Assembly: GCA_028343155.1 (NCBI GenBank)
Contig: JAOLXX010000001.1
Coordinates: 62,001 to 126,000 of the forward strand
Source of the DNA: Polaribacter sp.
GTDB taxonomy: Bacteria > Bacteroidota > Bacteroidia > Flavobacteriales > Flavobacteriaceae
DNA length: 64,000 nt
Direction: 5' to 3'
Shown here: one piece after another, positions 1 to 10,343 of the stretch
Numbering within the stretch: the first letter of the stretch is position 1
Layout: each line of letters begins with the position of its first letter
Position numbers and translations under genes: made by a program
The notes under the pieces: model-generated
The model's database searches: none
Seen by the model: only the letters and a program-made list of their open reading frames with translations
Told to the model about the DNA's origin: nothing

Positions 1-22
1 ATAAATCAGATAAAGAATAATT

Positions 23-547
23 ATGGAATCATCAAAAGTTATTCACGCGTTTTATAACGATGACGAAGTGCTAATGGACGCAGTGAAATCTGTGAAAGCG
101 GCACATCATCACATCGAAGAAGTATTTTGTCCTTTTCCAGTACATGGATTAGACAAAGCAATGGGATTGGCACCAACAAAACTCGCAATTACTGCATTTT
201 TTTACGGAATTACAGGGTTAGCATTTGCTATTTGGATGACAAATTATATGATGATTCAAGATTGGCCACAAGACATTGGAGGAAAGCCTAATTTTTCTTG
301 GTTTTCAAACATGCCAGCATTTGTGCCAATTATGTTTGAATTGACCGTCTTTTTTGCAGCCCATTTAATGGTAATTACTTTTTATATGAGAAGTAGAATA
401 TGGCCATTCAAAGAAGCAGAAAATCCAGACCCAAGAACAACAGACGATCATTTCTTAATGGAAATACCTGTGCATAATAATGAAGCTGAAATTAAGGCTT
501 TACTAGCAACAACAGGTGCGGTAGAAATTAATGTAGTCGAAAAGTAA
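23..547 (+). CDS. actD: Alternative complex III subunit ActD (DUF3341)
   Basis: Two-TM protein of ActD type, directly followed by cytochrome c, ActF and cox genes. Confidence 0.85.
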   Translation: MESSKVIHAFYNDDEVLMDAVKSVKAAHHHIEEVFCPFPVHGLDKAMGLAPTKLAITAFFYGITGLAFAIWMTNYMMIQDWPQDIGGKPNFSWFSNMPAFVPIMFELTVFFAAHLMVITFYMRSRIWPFKEAENPDPRTTDDHFLMEIPVHNNEAEIKALLATTGAVEINVVEK

Positions 548-593
548 AAAAAGTACTTAAAGTTTAAAATCTGACTTTAAAAAAGTATAAAGA

Positions 594-1190
594 ATGAAAA
601 AATTAAAAATAAATAACTCACAACAAAAAAACAGAAGTCAAAAGCTGATTGTCTATAGCTTGTTGTTTACTGCGTATTGTATACTGCTTACTGCATGTAA
701 TGATAAACGTACGCCACAATTACAATACATGCCAGACATGTATGAGTCTGTGCCATACAATACTGATGGAGAAATTGGGTTAAAGGGAAATCCGGTAAAC
801 AGCAAACCAGTTGCAGGTACTATTCCAAGAGGAGGACATGCTGCTTACGACATAGCAGATACTAACGAAGGGTACGAAAAAGCAAAATCAGGACTTAAAA
901 ACCCATTTGATGTAACTGAAAAGAATTTAGAAGTTGGAAAAAAGATGTATACTATCTATTGTATCTCTTGTCATGGGAAAAAAGGTGATGGAAACGGCTA
1001 TTTATCTCAAGCAGATAAATTTGCAGGAATCCCCAACTATAAAGATAGAGACATTACAGAAGGTAGTATTTATCATGTTTTAATACATGGTAAAAACTTA
1101 ATGGGTTCTCATTCTTCTCAATTAACATATAAAGAACGCTGGCAAGTCGTTCAGTATGTAGAAGTTTTACGTGCTGATTTATTAAAATAA
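594..1190 (+). CDS. actE: Alternative complex III cytochrome c subunit ActE (lipoprotein)
   Basis: CISCH heme-c motif, lipobox-like LLTAC, QYMPDMYESVPY region typical of ActE. Confidence 0.85.
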   Translation: MKKLKINNSQQKNRSQKLIVYSLLFTAYCILLTACNDKRTPQLQYMPDMYESVPYNTDGEIGLKGNPVNSKPVAGTIPRGGHAAYDIADTNEGYEKAKSGLKNPFDVTEKNLEVGKKMYTIYCISCHGKKGDGNGYLSQADKFAGIPNYKDRDITEGSIYHVLIHGKNLMGSHSSQLTYKERWQVVQYVEVLRADLLK

Positions 1191-1217
1191 TTACAAAAAG
1201 AAAGAATACGAAAAGAT

Positions 1218-2690
1218 ATGTATCAATTCTCAGGTAAATTAAAAAAAGTATCCATTGCATTCATCATTATAGGTGTAATAGGAATTACAATAGGTTTCTT
1301 AAATGCTCCTTCAACAATTGAAGAAGCAAAAGAAATTATTGCAAATCAAGCTGCTCATGGAGCTCATGATACTACTCATGAAGAAGTTCAAAAAGAGACC
1401 CATCACAATGAAGTAAAAGGGACCTCTCATTTGCATGATGAAAATCATGATACAAAAGAAGGACACTACAATGCAAAACAAGAAGCACATGCTTCAGCAG
1501 CAGCTCATGGGAAAAATCACAAAAACGAACATGCAGCACACGTTTTTCATCAATTACAAAATAAACCTTGGTCAGCACTCTATGTATCGTTATTCTTTTT
1601 TTTAGGAATCTCTTTATTAGTATTGGCTTTTTATGCAATTCAAAGAGTTGCACAAGCAGGTTGGTCTGTGGTGCTCTTTAGAGTGATGGAAGCAATAACA
1701 GCTAATTTAGTGCCAACTTCAATCATCATGGTGTTTGTCGTATTTGCTGCTGTCATGCATTGGAATCATATGTTTCCGTGGATGGGAGAAGGAATCTTTG
1801 ACCCTACAAGCCCCAATTATGATCCAATCATAGCAGGTAAATCTTGGTGGATGAATGTTCCAGGTTGGGCAATAAGAAGTATTGCATATTTAGCGATATG
1901 GAATGCCTACAGATGGTTCATCCGTAAAAATTCTATAAAAGAAGATACCGCAAATGACGGTGGTAAAACATACAAACTAAACTACAATGTTTCCGTAGGA
2001 TTTCTTTTCTTATTTATGATATCAGAATCAATGATGTCTTGGGATTGGATTATGGGATTAGATCCTCACTGGTTTTCTACATTGTTTGGATGGTACGTAT
2101 TAGCAAGTTTGCTAGTAAGTGCTTTAACAGTAATTGCTTTTGTAACAATTTTCTTACGTTCTAAAGGTGCTTTACCAGCAGTAAATGATAGTCATATTCA
2201 CGATTTAGCAAAGTTTATGTTCGGTTTCTCTGTATTTTGGACCTATTTATGGTTCTCTCAATTTATGCTAATCTGGTATGCAGATATTCCAGAAGAAACA
2301 ACCTACTTTGTAGCCCGATTTAACGAATATAAATTGCCCTTTTTAGCAATGGTCGTAATGAACTTTGTTTTTCCGATATTGTTATTGCTAAATAGTGATT
2401 TTAAAAGCGTTCCTTGGTTTGTACTTCTTGGAGGGGTCGTTATTCTTGCAGGACATTACATAGATGTCTTTATAATGGTGATGCCAGCAACTGTAGGAGC
2501 TCAATGGTCATTTGGAATCTCTGAAATCAGTTCATTATTATTTTTCTTAGGAATTTTTATATACGCGACATTTAGTGCATTTGCAAAAGCAAATCCAATA
2601 CCAAAAGCAAATCCATTTTTAGAAGAAAGTAAACATTTCCATTATTATAATATTGAACACAGAGGAGAGGGATCATCAGATCACCACTAA
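1218..2690 (+). CDS. actF: Alternative complex III membrane subunit ActF (quinol:cytochrome c oxidoreductase)
   Basis: Polytopic membrane protein in act-cox order; His-rich insertion after TM1. Confidence 0.85.
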   Translation: MYQFSGKLKKVSIAFIIIGVIGITIGFLNAPSTIEEAKEIIANQAAHGAHDTTHEEVQKETHHNEVKGTSHLHDENHDTKEGHYNAKQEAHASAAAHGKNHKNEHAAHVFHQLQNKPWSALYVSLFFFLGISLLVLAFYAIQRVAQAGWSVVLFRVMEAITANLVPTSIIMVFVVFAAVMHWNHMFPWMGEGIFDPTSPNYDPIIAGKSWWMNVPGWAIRSIAYLAIWNAYRWFIRKNSIKEDTANDGGKTYKLNYNVSVGFLFLFMISESMMSWDWIMGLDPHWFSTLFGWYVLASLLVSALTVIAFVTIFLRSKGALPAVNDSHIHDLAKFMFGFSVFWTYLWFSQFMLIWYADIPEETTYFVARFNEYKLPFLAMVVMNFVFPILLLLNSDFKSVPWFVLLGGVVILAGHYIDVFIMVMPATVGAQWSFGISEISSLLFFLGIFIYATFSAFAKANPIPKANPFLEESKHFHYYNIEHRGEGSSDHH

Positions 2691-2723
2691 TAAATAAGTT
2701 AAAATAATTAAGACGAAATAACT

Positions 2724-3731
2724 ATGCTAGCGCTATTTTATATTTTTATAATTGTTGCAATCGGAGTAAGTTTCTGGCAAATAACCAGAATAATGAACTT
2801 TAGAAGCGTAATTGCTTCTGATCAAGACAATGCTAAACAAGGAAAATATTCCATATATTTTTTAGTTTTTTTATATGCAATGATGATTTATTGTTTGATC
2901 TTCATGAATGTAATTATGTTGCCTGAATCTGCTTCTTTTGAAGGAGAACATGATGACAACCTTTTTAATATTAGCTTTTGGCTAATTGGTATTGTACAGT
3001 TTTTAATACAGTTTCTTATTTTCTTCTTCACTTTCAAATACAGAGGAAATAAAGATAGAAAAGCAAAGTTTTATGCAGATAGTCATAAATTAGAAGCAAT
3101 TTGGACCATTACACCCGCTATAGTTTTGGTTGTTCTAATTGGTTATGGATTATGGCAATGGAACAATGTTATGGATTTATCCAATGTAAAAGATCCTGTT
3201 ATTATAGAAGTATATTCTCAGCAATTTAGATGGGAAGCTCGTTATGCAGGGGAAGACAATATACTAGGTCTTGGAAATGTAAACTACATAAAAGGGATTA
3301 ACACGATGGGGGTCAATATGAGTGATCAAAACTCCCAAGACGACAAACAAGTGACAGAATTGTACTTGCCAAAGGGTAGAAAAATTCATTTTAAATTCCG
3401 ATCCCAAGACGTATTGCATTCCGCTTATATGCCTCACTTTAGAGCGCAAATGAATTGCGTTCCAGGAATGGTTACAGAGTTTGGTTTTACGCCAAAGTAT
3501 ACTACGGAAGAAATGAGATTGAAGCCTGAAGTAATTGAAAAAACAAATGGAATCAATAAAATAAGAATGGCGAAAGGTGAAGACCCTTACGAGTTCAATT
3601 TCTTATTATTATGTAATAAAATTTGTGGAGCTTCTCATTACAACATGCAAATGAAAATTACGGTTGTAGAGCAAGACGAATATGACAGATGGATTGCAGA
3701 GCAACCAACTTTAGCATCAGTTATTAAATAA
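2724..3731 (+). CDS. coxB: Cytochrome c oxidase subunit II
   Basis: Two N-terminal TMs and CuA motif CNKICGASHYNM. Confidence 0.93.
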   Translation: MLALFYIFIIVAIGVSFWQITRIMNFRSVIASDQDNAKQGKYSIYFLVFLYAMMIYCLIFMNVIMLPESASFEGEHDDNLFNISFWLIGIVQFLIQFLIFFFTFKYRGNKDRKAKFYADSHKLEAIWTITPAIVLVVLIGYGLWQWNNVMDLSNVKDPVIIEVYSQQFRWEARYAGEDNILGLGNVNYIKGINTMGVNMSDQNSQDDKQVTELYLPKGRKIHFKFRSQDVLHSAYMPHFRAQMNCVPGMVTEFGFTPKYTTEEMRLKPEVIEKTNGINKIRMAKGEDPYEFNFLLLCNKICGASHYNMQMKITVVEQDEYDRWIAEQPTLASVIK

Positions 3732-3765
3732 TTATAATTAAAATACACTACAAATTTAAAAGATT

Positions 3766-5547
3766 ATGTCAGAACATCATCATAAAGAAACATTTGTAAC
3801 AAAATATATTTTTACACAAGATCATAAAATGATCTCTAAACAGTTCCTAGTAACAGGGATGTTTATGGGGATTATCGCTGTATTTATATCGATGCTTTTT
3901 CGTATGCAAATCGCATGGCCAGAAAAATCATTTACAATTTTTGAAGCATTTTTAGGACCACATCAAACAGACGGCGTAATGAATCCAGACATCTACCTTG
4001 CTTTGGTTACAATTCACGGTACGATCATGGTGTTCTTTGTACTAACAGCAGGTTTGAGTGGTACTTTTTCAAACCTATTAATTCCATTGCAAATCGGTGC
4101 GCGAGATATGGCTTCTGGGTTTATGAACATGATATCCTATTGGTTGTTTTTCTTATCAAGTGTCATCATGGTGATTTCTTTATTTGTTGAAGCAGGACCC
4201 GCATCTGCAGGATGGACGATTTATCCACCACTTTCTGCATTGCCACAAGCAATTCCAGGTTCAGGAATGGGAATGACCTTATGGCTTGTTTCAATGGCTA
4301 TATTTATTGCGTCTTCATTAATAGGTGCTTTGAATTATATTGTAACGATATTAAATTTGCGAACAAAAGGAATGACAATGACAAGATTGCCATTAACAAT
4401 GTGGGCATTTTTTGTAACGGCAATTATTGGAGTAGTTTCTTTCCCAGTTTTGTTGTCCGCAGCTTTATTATTAGTTTTTGACAGAAGTTTTGGTACTTCT
4501 TTTTATCTCTCAGATATTTTTATTTCTGGTGAAGTATTACACTATCAAGGAGGTTCGCCTGTATTATATGAACATTTATTTTGGTTTTTAGGACACCCTG
4601 AAGTCTATATTGTATTACTACCTGCTCTTGGGATTACATCAGAAATTATATCAACAAACTCTAGAAAACCAATTTTTGGTTACAGAGCAATGATTGGCTC
4701 TATTCTTGCGATTGCTTTTTTATCCACAATTGTTTGGGGTCACCATATGTTTATTTCAGGAATGAATCCTTTTTTAGGGTCCGTATTTACATTTACAACA
4801 CTGTTAATTGCAATTCCATCAGCTGTAAAAGCCTTTAATTATATTACGACTTTATGGAAAGGTAATTTACAATTAAACCCTGCCATGTTATTTTCCATTG
4901 GTTTGGTATCTACCTTTGTTACAGGAGGTTTAACAGGATTAGTTTTAGGAGATTCTGCTTTAGATATTAATATCCATGACACCTATTTTGTAGTAGCACA
5001 TTTTCACTTGGTAATGGGAGTTTCTGCAATCTTTGGGATGTATGCGGGTATTTATCACTGGTTCCCTAAGATGTATGGTAGAATGATGAACAAGACCTTA
5101 GGGTATTGGCATTTTTGGATTACTATAATTTGTGCTTATGGTGTCTTTTGGCCAATGCATTTTGTTGGTTTAGCAGGTTTACCTAGAAGATATTATTCAA
5201 ACACGAACTTCCCAATGTTTGATGATTTATTACAGATTAATGTTGTGATTACAATTTTCGCCCTTGTTGGTGGTATTGGACAAATAATCTTTCTTGCAAA
5301 CTTTTTTATCTCTATGTATAGAGGTCAAAAAGCAACCCAGAACCCATGGAGGTCTAATACACTAGAATGGACAACACCTGTTGAACACATTCATGGAAAC
5401 TGGCCAGGAAAGATTCCAGAAGTTCATAGATGGGCATACGATTATAGTAAACGTGTAGATCCTAAAGATGATGATAGTGATTACTTACATGGAGAAGATT
5501 TTGTTTTACAGACAACACCTCTATTAGAAGGTGAAGAGCCTTCTTAG
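3766..5547 (+). CDS. coxA: Cytochrome c oxidase subunit I
   Basis: GHPEVYIVLLPALG and WGHHMF motifs; heme-copper oxidase. Confidence 0.96.
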   Translation: MSEHHHKETFVTKYIFTQDHKMISKQFLVTGMFMGIIAVFISMLFRMQIAWPEKSFTIFEAFLGPHQTDGVMNPDIYLALVTIHGTIMVFFVLTAGLSGTFSNLLIPLQIGARDMASGFMNMISYWLFFLSSVIMVISLFVEAGPASAGWTIYPPLSALPQAIPGSGMGMTLWLVSMAIFIASSLIGALNYIVTILNLRTKGMTMTRLPLTMWAFFVTAIIGVVSFPVLLSAALLLVFDRSFGTSFYLSDIFISGEVLHYQGGSPVLYEHLFWFLGHPEVYIVLLPALGITSEIISTNSRKPIFGYRAMIGSILAIAFLSTIVWGHHMFISGMNPFLGSVFTFTTLLIAIPSAVKAFNYITTLWKGNLQLNPAMLFSIGLVSTFVTGGLTGLVLGDSALDINIHDTYFVVAHFHLVMGVSAIFGMYAGIYHWFPKMYGRMMNKTLGYWHFWITIICAYGVFWPMHFVGLAGLPRRYYSNTNFPMFDDLLQINVVITIFALVGGIGQIIFLANFFISMYRGQKATQNPWRSNTLEWTTPVEHIHGNWPGKIPEVHRWAYDYSKRVDPKDDDSDYLHGEDFVLQTTPLLEGEEPS

Positions 5548-5599
5548 TAAGGTCAAAGTAAATAGCAATTAAGATTGCGAATATTTAAAGTTTAAATGA

Positions 5600-5632
5600 A
5601 GCCAGCGAATATAGTTATTCACTGGCTTTTTT
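5600..5632 (+). terminator. Rho-independent terminator after coxA
   Basis: AGCCAGcGAATA-tagt-TATTCacTGGCT followed by TTTTT. Confidence 0.8.
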
Positions 5633-6296
5633 AATGAATAAAAGCACCTATTTCCTTGTTGGGGATAAACCCTTTTAGTATTAAAAAGACACCAAAAATT
5701 ATTAAAAGGATGCCCATTATTCTTTTTAAACGATAAATTACCAGCGGAGTCATTTTATTTTTTAGTTGTTTTGCTAAGCGTATTTTTCCAAGATCTGTAA
5801 TAGCATACCCCAAAATAACCGTCGCAAAATACCAAAAAATACTTCTAGGATTCATATTTAGAGCGGGACCTACCACCAGGACAATCCCTAACCAACCAGA
5901 CAAAACACCTACGTTTATAAAATTTAAGAAATAGCCTTTTAAAAACAACTTTATATAATTGTTTTTTATCCTAATTTCAATGTTTTTAGTGGCTTCTAAA
6001 GCTTCTTTTTTGTTTTGCTTATTGAAGTAGGTAATGAGTCCATAAATAATAAGAACTAAACCTCCTATAAAAAAAAGTCTCGGGTCGTCTTTTATCTTTT
6101 CTAAAAGTGATCTGCTTCCATAATAAGCAATTAGAATAAAAGAAACATCCCCTAGAAGAACCCCAATATCAAAAGCAATTGCAGCTCTAGCTCCTTTTAA
6201 AATACTGGTTTGTATCAACATAAAAAAAACAGGCCCAATCATGAAAGCCATGAAAAAACCAATTAAGAAAGCATTCTTAAAGTCGTAAATGTCCAT
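5631..6296 (-). CDS. LysE family translocator
   Basis: Six-TM LysE-type protein (FLIGFFMAFMIGPVFFMLIQTSI). Confidence 0.8.
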   Translation of the reverse strand: MDIYDFKNAFLIGFFMAFMIGPVFFMLIQTSILKGARAAIAFDIGVLLGDVSFILIAYYGSRSLLEKIKDDPRLFFIGGLVLIIYGLITYFNKQNKKEALEATKNIEIRIKNNYIKLFLKGYFLNFINVGVLSGWLGIVLVVGPALNMNPRSIFWYFATVILGYAITDLGKIRLAKQLKNKMTPLVIYRLKRIMGILLIIFGVFLILKGFIPNKEIGAFIH

Positions 6297-6308
6297 TGTT
6301 TAAAAATA

Positions 6309-6656
6309 CTATTTTGTTGATAATTTTTTTTCAAGTTGTTCAATATAGTTTTCCTTTTCTTTTAGTCGAATTTCAAATTGCTCAATTAGTTTTTTTGAAA
6401 GTTGGTTTATTTTAATATAACTTCCACCACCTTTTTGATTGTGATTAATTATTGGGTCTTTTTTTACTAATTCTTCAGGAGAGATACTATACAAGTCACA
6501 AATAGCATCTATATGTGCCGCCCAACTGGTGCTTTCTCCATTTTCTATTCTACAATATGCAGATTGAGATATATGCAATCGATGAGCTACTTCTTCTTGG
6601 GACAAGTTTTTTTCTTTACGTAAGATTTTCAATTTATTAGCAATAAGAGTGTTCAT
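6309..6656 (-). CDS. XRE-family HTH transcriptional regulator
   Basis: N-terminal HTH_3 (LRKEKNLSQEEVAHRLHISQSAYCRIENG) and C-terminal coiled coil. Confidence 0.85.
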   Translation of the reverse strand: MNTLIANKLKILRKEKNLSQEEVAHRLHISQSAYCRIENGESTSWAAHIDAICDLYSISPEELVKKDPIINHNQKGGGSYIKINQLSKKLIEQFEIRLKEKENYIEQLEKKLSTK

Positions 6657-6911
6657 TTTTTTTTAATTTTAAAGATAAAAAAAATAACCCACCTAAAAAA
6701 CCCATAATGTTATGCGTTTTTAGGGTTGTAAGAGGGTTGTAAGAATACTATTATTGTAATTGAAAACTGTCTTATATTCTTTTAAGGGAGTTAATAAAAA
6801 AAATGTTGCGCAACAAATAGGCAGAAACCGAAAAGCCTTTATCAAATAGAGTAGGTGATCACTTTAAAAAACAATAGGTAAGGGATTCTCTTACTTTTCT
6901 ATAATTTTCAT

Positions 6912-7232
6912 TTGATTAAAATAATTAACAAAGAAGAGTTATATAATATTGATATTAATAAAAGTGTAACTGTTGAATGGGATACAGATCCTGTAAACGA
7001 TTTACCAATTTCAATTGTTTTAATTAGTAGGCAATTAGATTCAAATAAAGACACGCAACTTAAAAAGGTAGTTAAAGATGTAGGTACATTTACAATTAAC
7101 TCTTCTGAATTATCTGTTTTTACTAAAGGAAGTAAGATTGATGTCCTTTTAACTAGAGGAAATTCAGAAACTTTTGGAGACACTGTTGTAAATTTATATA
7201 ATATTGACTTAATTTCATCTGAAGCCAAATAG
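6912..7232 (+). CDS. Hypothetical protein; possibly 5'-truncated
   Basis: ORF opens at TTG with no recognisable signal peptide; no family recognised. Confidence 0.4.
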   Translation: MIKIINKEELYNIDINKSVTVEWDTDPVNDLPISIVLISRQLDSNKDTQLKKVVKDVGTFTINSSELSVFTKGSKIDVLLTRGNSETFGDTVVNLYNIDLISSEAK

Positions 7233-7317
7233 TAAATTATTTCAAAAAAATATTGGTCAGAACTACTAAGTTTGTATAACATATTAGTAGTTTTGACTTT
7301 TATAAGTTTCTATTCTA

Positions 7318-8199
7318 ATGAAAATAAATTTTTTATTTCTTCTTTTTTTGTTTCTAGTTTTATTTGGGACTCATCAAATAAAAGCACAAAATAATGATTC
7401 CCAAGCAGTAATCTATAATATAGGTTTAGGTGGATTTTTTGGAGGATTGGGTGCAGTAATAAATAAAAAACCGAATGAAAAACTTGGAAAAGTTTTTATT
7501 AAAAGACTTTGGCAGGGAAGTTTGGGAGGGTTGGTAATATATAAAAGTAAAAAGCTAGTTTATAATTTTTCTAATTCAGGAGATTTTAAAGATGCTTGGG
7601 GTTCTAAAATATTAAATTCAATTGGTAATTCTATAGTACATAATGCTGCTTCAAATACAAATTTTTGGGAAAAAATGTATTTGAATTTTGGTTTTAATAG
7701 ATTAGAATTTTCATTAAAAAACAAATTTAAAGTTCAATATCAAATAATGCCATTATCCCTACTCGCAACTGTTGTTTCTTCAACACAAGGATCCTTCGAT
7801 TTTAAAAATTCCATAAAAACAGGACATTTTATTTTTAAGACAAGTTATATAGATTTTAATGGTTCTGAACAATCTGGAAGTGGTAGTGCATCTTTAAATA
7901 ATATTAACCTTTTAAATAATCTTTCTCAAAAAATTGAAAGAAAGGTAATTGCTCATAAAATTATACATGTGTATCAGTACAATGATTTTTCTAATATAAA
8001 CCCTGTTTTTAACAAACCTAAAAAATTGTTTTTAAACAATGATAATAAAGTAGTTCAATTTTATAGAAAATGGTTTTATTCAGATTTTAATGGACTTTTA
8101 AAAGTTGCTCTAAATGAGTTAGAAAACCAAAATAGACAAGATTATTATGATAATTATTTTGAAAAAGAAGCAGATTATTATTCTTTTAAATATAGATAA
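7318..8199 (+). CDS. Hypothetical exported protein with degenerate metalloprotease-like motif (HKIIH...EKEAD)
   Basis: Signal peptide MKINFLFLLFLFLVLFGTHQIKAQ; VIAHKIIHVYQYNDF ... FEKEADYYSFKYR. Confidence 0.6.
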   Translation: MKINFLFLLFLFLVLFGTHQIKAQNNDSQAVIYNIGLGGFFGGLGAVINKKPNEKLGKVFIKRLWQGSLGGLVIYKSKKLVYNFSNSGDFKDAWGSKILNSIGNSIVHNAASNTNFWEKMYLNFGFNRLEFSLKNKFKVQYQIMPLSLLATVVSSTQGSFDFKNSIKTGHFIFKTSYIDFNGSEQSGSGSASLNNINLLNNLSQKIERKVIAHKIIHVYQYNDFSNINPVFNKPKKLFLNNDNKVVQFYRKWFYSDFNGLLKVALNELENQNRQDYYDNYFEKEADYYSFKYR

Positions 8200-8294
8200 A
8201 TAGAATTATTTTGGTTAAAAGATATAAAGGAAAATCCGATAAAACGACAAAAAATATAGAATCTGTTAAATCATTTCAACAATTACACATCTCT

Positions 8295-9338
8295 CTATAC
8301 ATCATCAAAATCAATTTTTATTTTAGAAGTTGTAGGATAAGCCTGACAAGCTAAAACCAAACCTTCTTCAATTTCACTATCCGTTAAAATAGAATTTTTA
8401 ACCATTACTGCTTTTCCTTCTGTAACTTTACACATACAAGAACTACAAACTCCACCTTGGCAAGAATACGGTGCATCTAAATCGTTGCGTAAACTTGCAG
8501 CTAAAATATCATCAGTTTGTTGCATGGTAAAAGTAGTCTCTTCATCATCTAACAAAACGGTTACTTCTGTAGTACCTTCCTTAATTTCGGAAACTGCATC
8601 TTCATCAACAGAAACGGTAAATAATTCAAAATGAATATTTTCATCAGTAAAACCACGTTCAGATAAAGTTGCAGAAACTTCATTAATCATTGCTTCTGGT
8701 CCGCATAAATAAGCCGAATCAAAAGTGGTATCTTTATAATTATTGATATAAAAATTAGTGTGTGCTTTATCGATTCTACCAAATAATGAATCTTCAAGTT
8801 GTTCTCTACTACAAATATAATGCAGATTAAAACGATCTGAATTTGCTACTTTTAAAGCATCTAATTCCTCTTTAAAAATAATATCACGAACTGTTTTATT
8901 ACCATAAATTAAAGTGAAAGTAGATTGTTTTTCGTTTTCTATAACATCTTTAATCATTGAAAGTATTGGAGTAATTCCAGATCCTGCAGCAAAAGCAATA
9001 TAATTTTTATTAGGTTTTGGTTCTAATATAAATTTCCCTGCAGGTTCAGAAATTTCTATAAAATTTCCTTCTTTTAATTCCGAAGTTGCATAAGTAGAAA
9101 AAGTACCATTTTCTACCGCTTTAACCGCTACTTTTAAATAGGTATCGCTTGGAGAAGAGCAAATAGAATACGCTCTTCTAACTTCTTTACCATTAATTGT
9201 TTTTTTAAGTGTTAGGTATTGCCCAGAATGAAATGCAAATTTAGATTTTAAATTTCCGGGTATTTTAAATACAAGAGAAACCGCATCTGCGGTTTCTCTA
9301 ATCACTTTATGTATGTTTACTTTGTGAAATGTTGCCAT
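8295..9338 (-). CDS. Ferredoxin-NADP reductase-like / PaaE-type oxidoreductase with C-terminal 2Fe-2S domain
   Basis: FAD motif RAYSICS, NAD-binding FAAGSGITPILSMI, CQGGVCSSCMCKV ferredoxin motif. Confidence 0.9.
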   Translation of the reverse strand: MATFHKVNIHKVIRETADAVSLVFKIPGNLKSKFAFHSGQYLTLKKTINGKEVRRAYSICSSPSDTYLKVAVKAVENGTFSTYATSELKEGNFIEISEPAGKFILEPKPNKNYIAFAAGSGITPILSMIKDVIENEKQSTFTLIYGNKTVRDIIFKEELDALKVANSDRFNLHYICSREQLEDSLFGRIDKAHTNFYINNYKDTTFDSAYLCGPEAMINEVSATLSERGFTDENIHFELFTVSVDEDAVSEIKEGTTEVTVLLDDEETTFTMQQTDDILAASLRNDLDAPYSCQGGVCSSCMCKVTEGKAVMVKNSILTDSEIEEGLVLACQAYPTTSKIKIDFDDV

Positions 9339-9353
9339 TAAAAATGTATATTT

Positions 9354-10343
9354 TTATACCAAATTATTTGCTACCAAATATTCGGCAATTTGAACTGTGT
9401 TTGTAGCAGCACCTTTACGTAAGTTATCTGCAACGATCCACAAATTTAATGTATTTTCTTGAGACTCATCTCTTCTAATTCTACCAACAAAAACTTCATC
9501 TCTATTATGAGCATTTATTGGCATAGGATACACATTGTTTGCTAAATCGTCTTGTACAACAACTCCTGGGAAATCAGATAAAAGTTGACGAACTTCTGTT
9601 AAATCAAAATCATTTTCAAACTGAACGTTTACGGCTTCAGAATGCCCACCAGCAGTAGGAATTCTAACTGCAGTTGCAGTTACAGAAAAAGAATCGTCTC
9701 GTAAAATTTTCTTAGGTTCTTTAACTAATTTCATTTCCTCTTTCGTGTATCCGTTTTCCATGAAAATGTCACAATGAGGTAAGGCATTTCTACCAATTTT
9801 ATGAGGATACGCCATTTCACCATCAACACCAGCTTCTTCATTATCTAATTGTTGAACCGCTTTTACACCAGTTCCAGAAACAGATTGATAAGTAGAAACA
9901 ACCAAACGCTTCATCTTATATTTATCATGTAAAGGAGATAACGCCATTACTAACTGAATTGTAGAACAGTTAGGGTTTGCAATAATTTTATCATCTGCAG
10001 ATAAAACATCCCCATTAATTTCTGGTACTACTAATTTTTTTGTAGGATCCATTCTCCAAGCAGAAGAATTATCGATGACTGTTGTTCCAATTTTAGCAAA
10101 TTTTGGTGCCCATTCTAAAGAAGTATCACCTCCTGCAGAAAACAATGCAATATCAGGTTTCATTTTTACAGCATCTTCTAAGGTTACAACAGTATAATCT
10201 TTTCCTTTATAAGATAGTTTTTTACCAGCAGATCTTGCAGATGCTACAGGAATTAACTCCGTTATTGGCAAATTACGTTCTTCTAATACTTCTAACATTA
10301 CAGTTCCAACCATTCCAGTTGCTCCAACTACAGCTATTTTCAT
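9354..10343 (-). CDS. asd: Aspartate-semialdehyde dehydrogenase
   Basis: VGATGMVGTVMLEVLEER and catalytic IIANPNCSTIQLVMAL. Confidence 0.95.
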   Translation of the reverse strand: MKIAVVGATGMVGTVMLEVLEERNLPITELIPVASARSAGKKLSYKGKDYTVVTLEDAVKMKPDIALFSAGGDTSLEWAPKFAKIGTTVIDNSSAWRMDPTKKLVVPEINGDVLSADDKIIANPNCSTIQLVMALSPLHDKYKMKRLVVSTYQSVSGTGVKAVQQLDNEEAGVDGEMAYPHKIGRNALPHCDIFMENGYTKEEMKLVKEPKKILRDDSFSVTATAVRIPTAGGHSEAVNVQFENDFDLTEVRQLLSDFPGVVVQDDLANNVYPMPINAHNRDEVFVGRIRRDESQENTLNLWIVADNLRKGAATNTVQIAEYLVANNLV

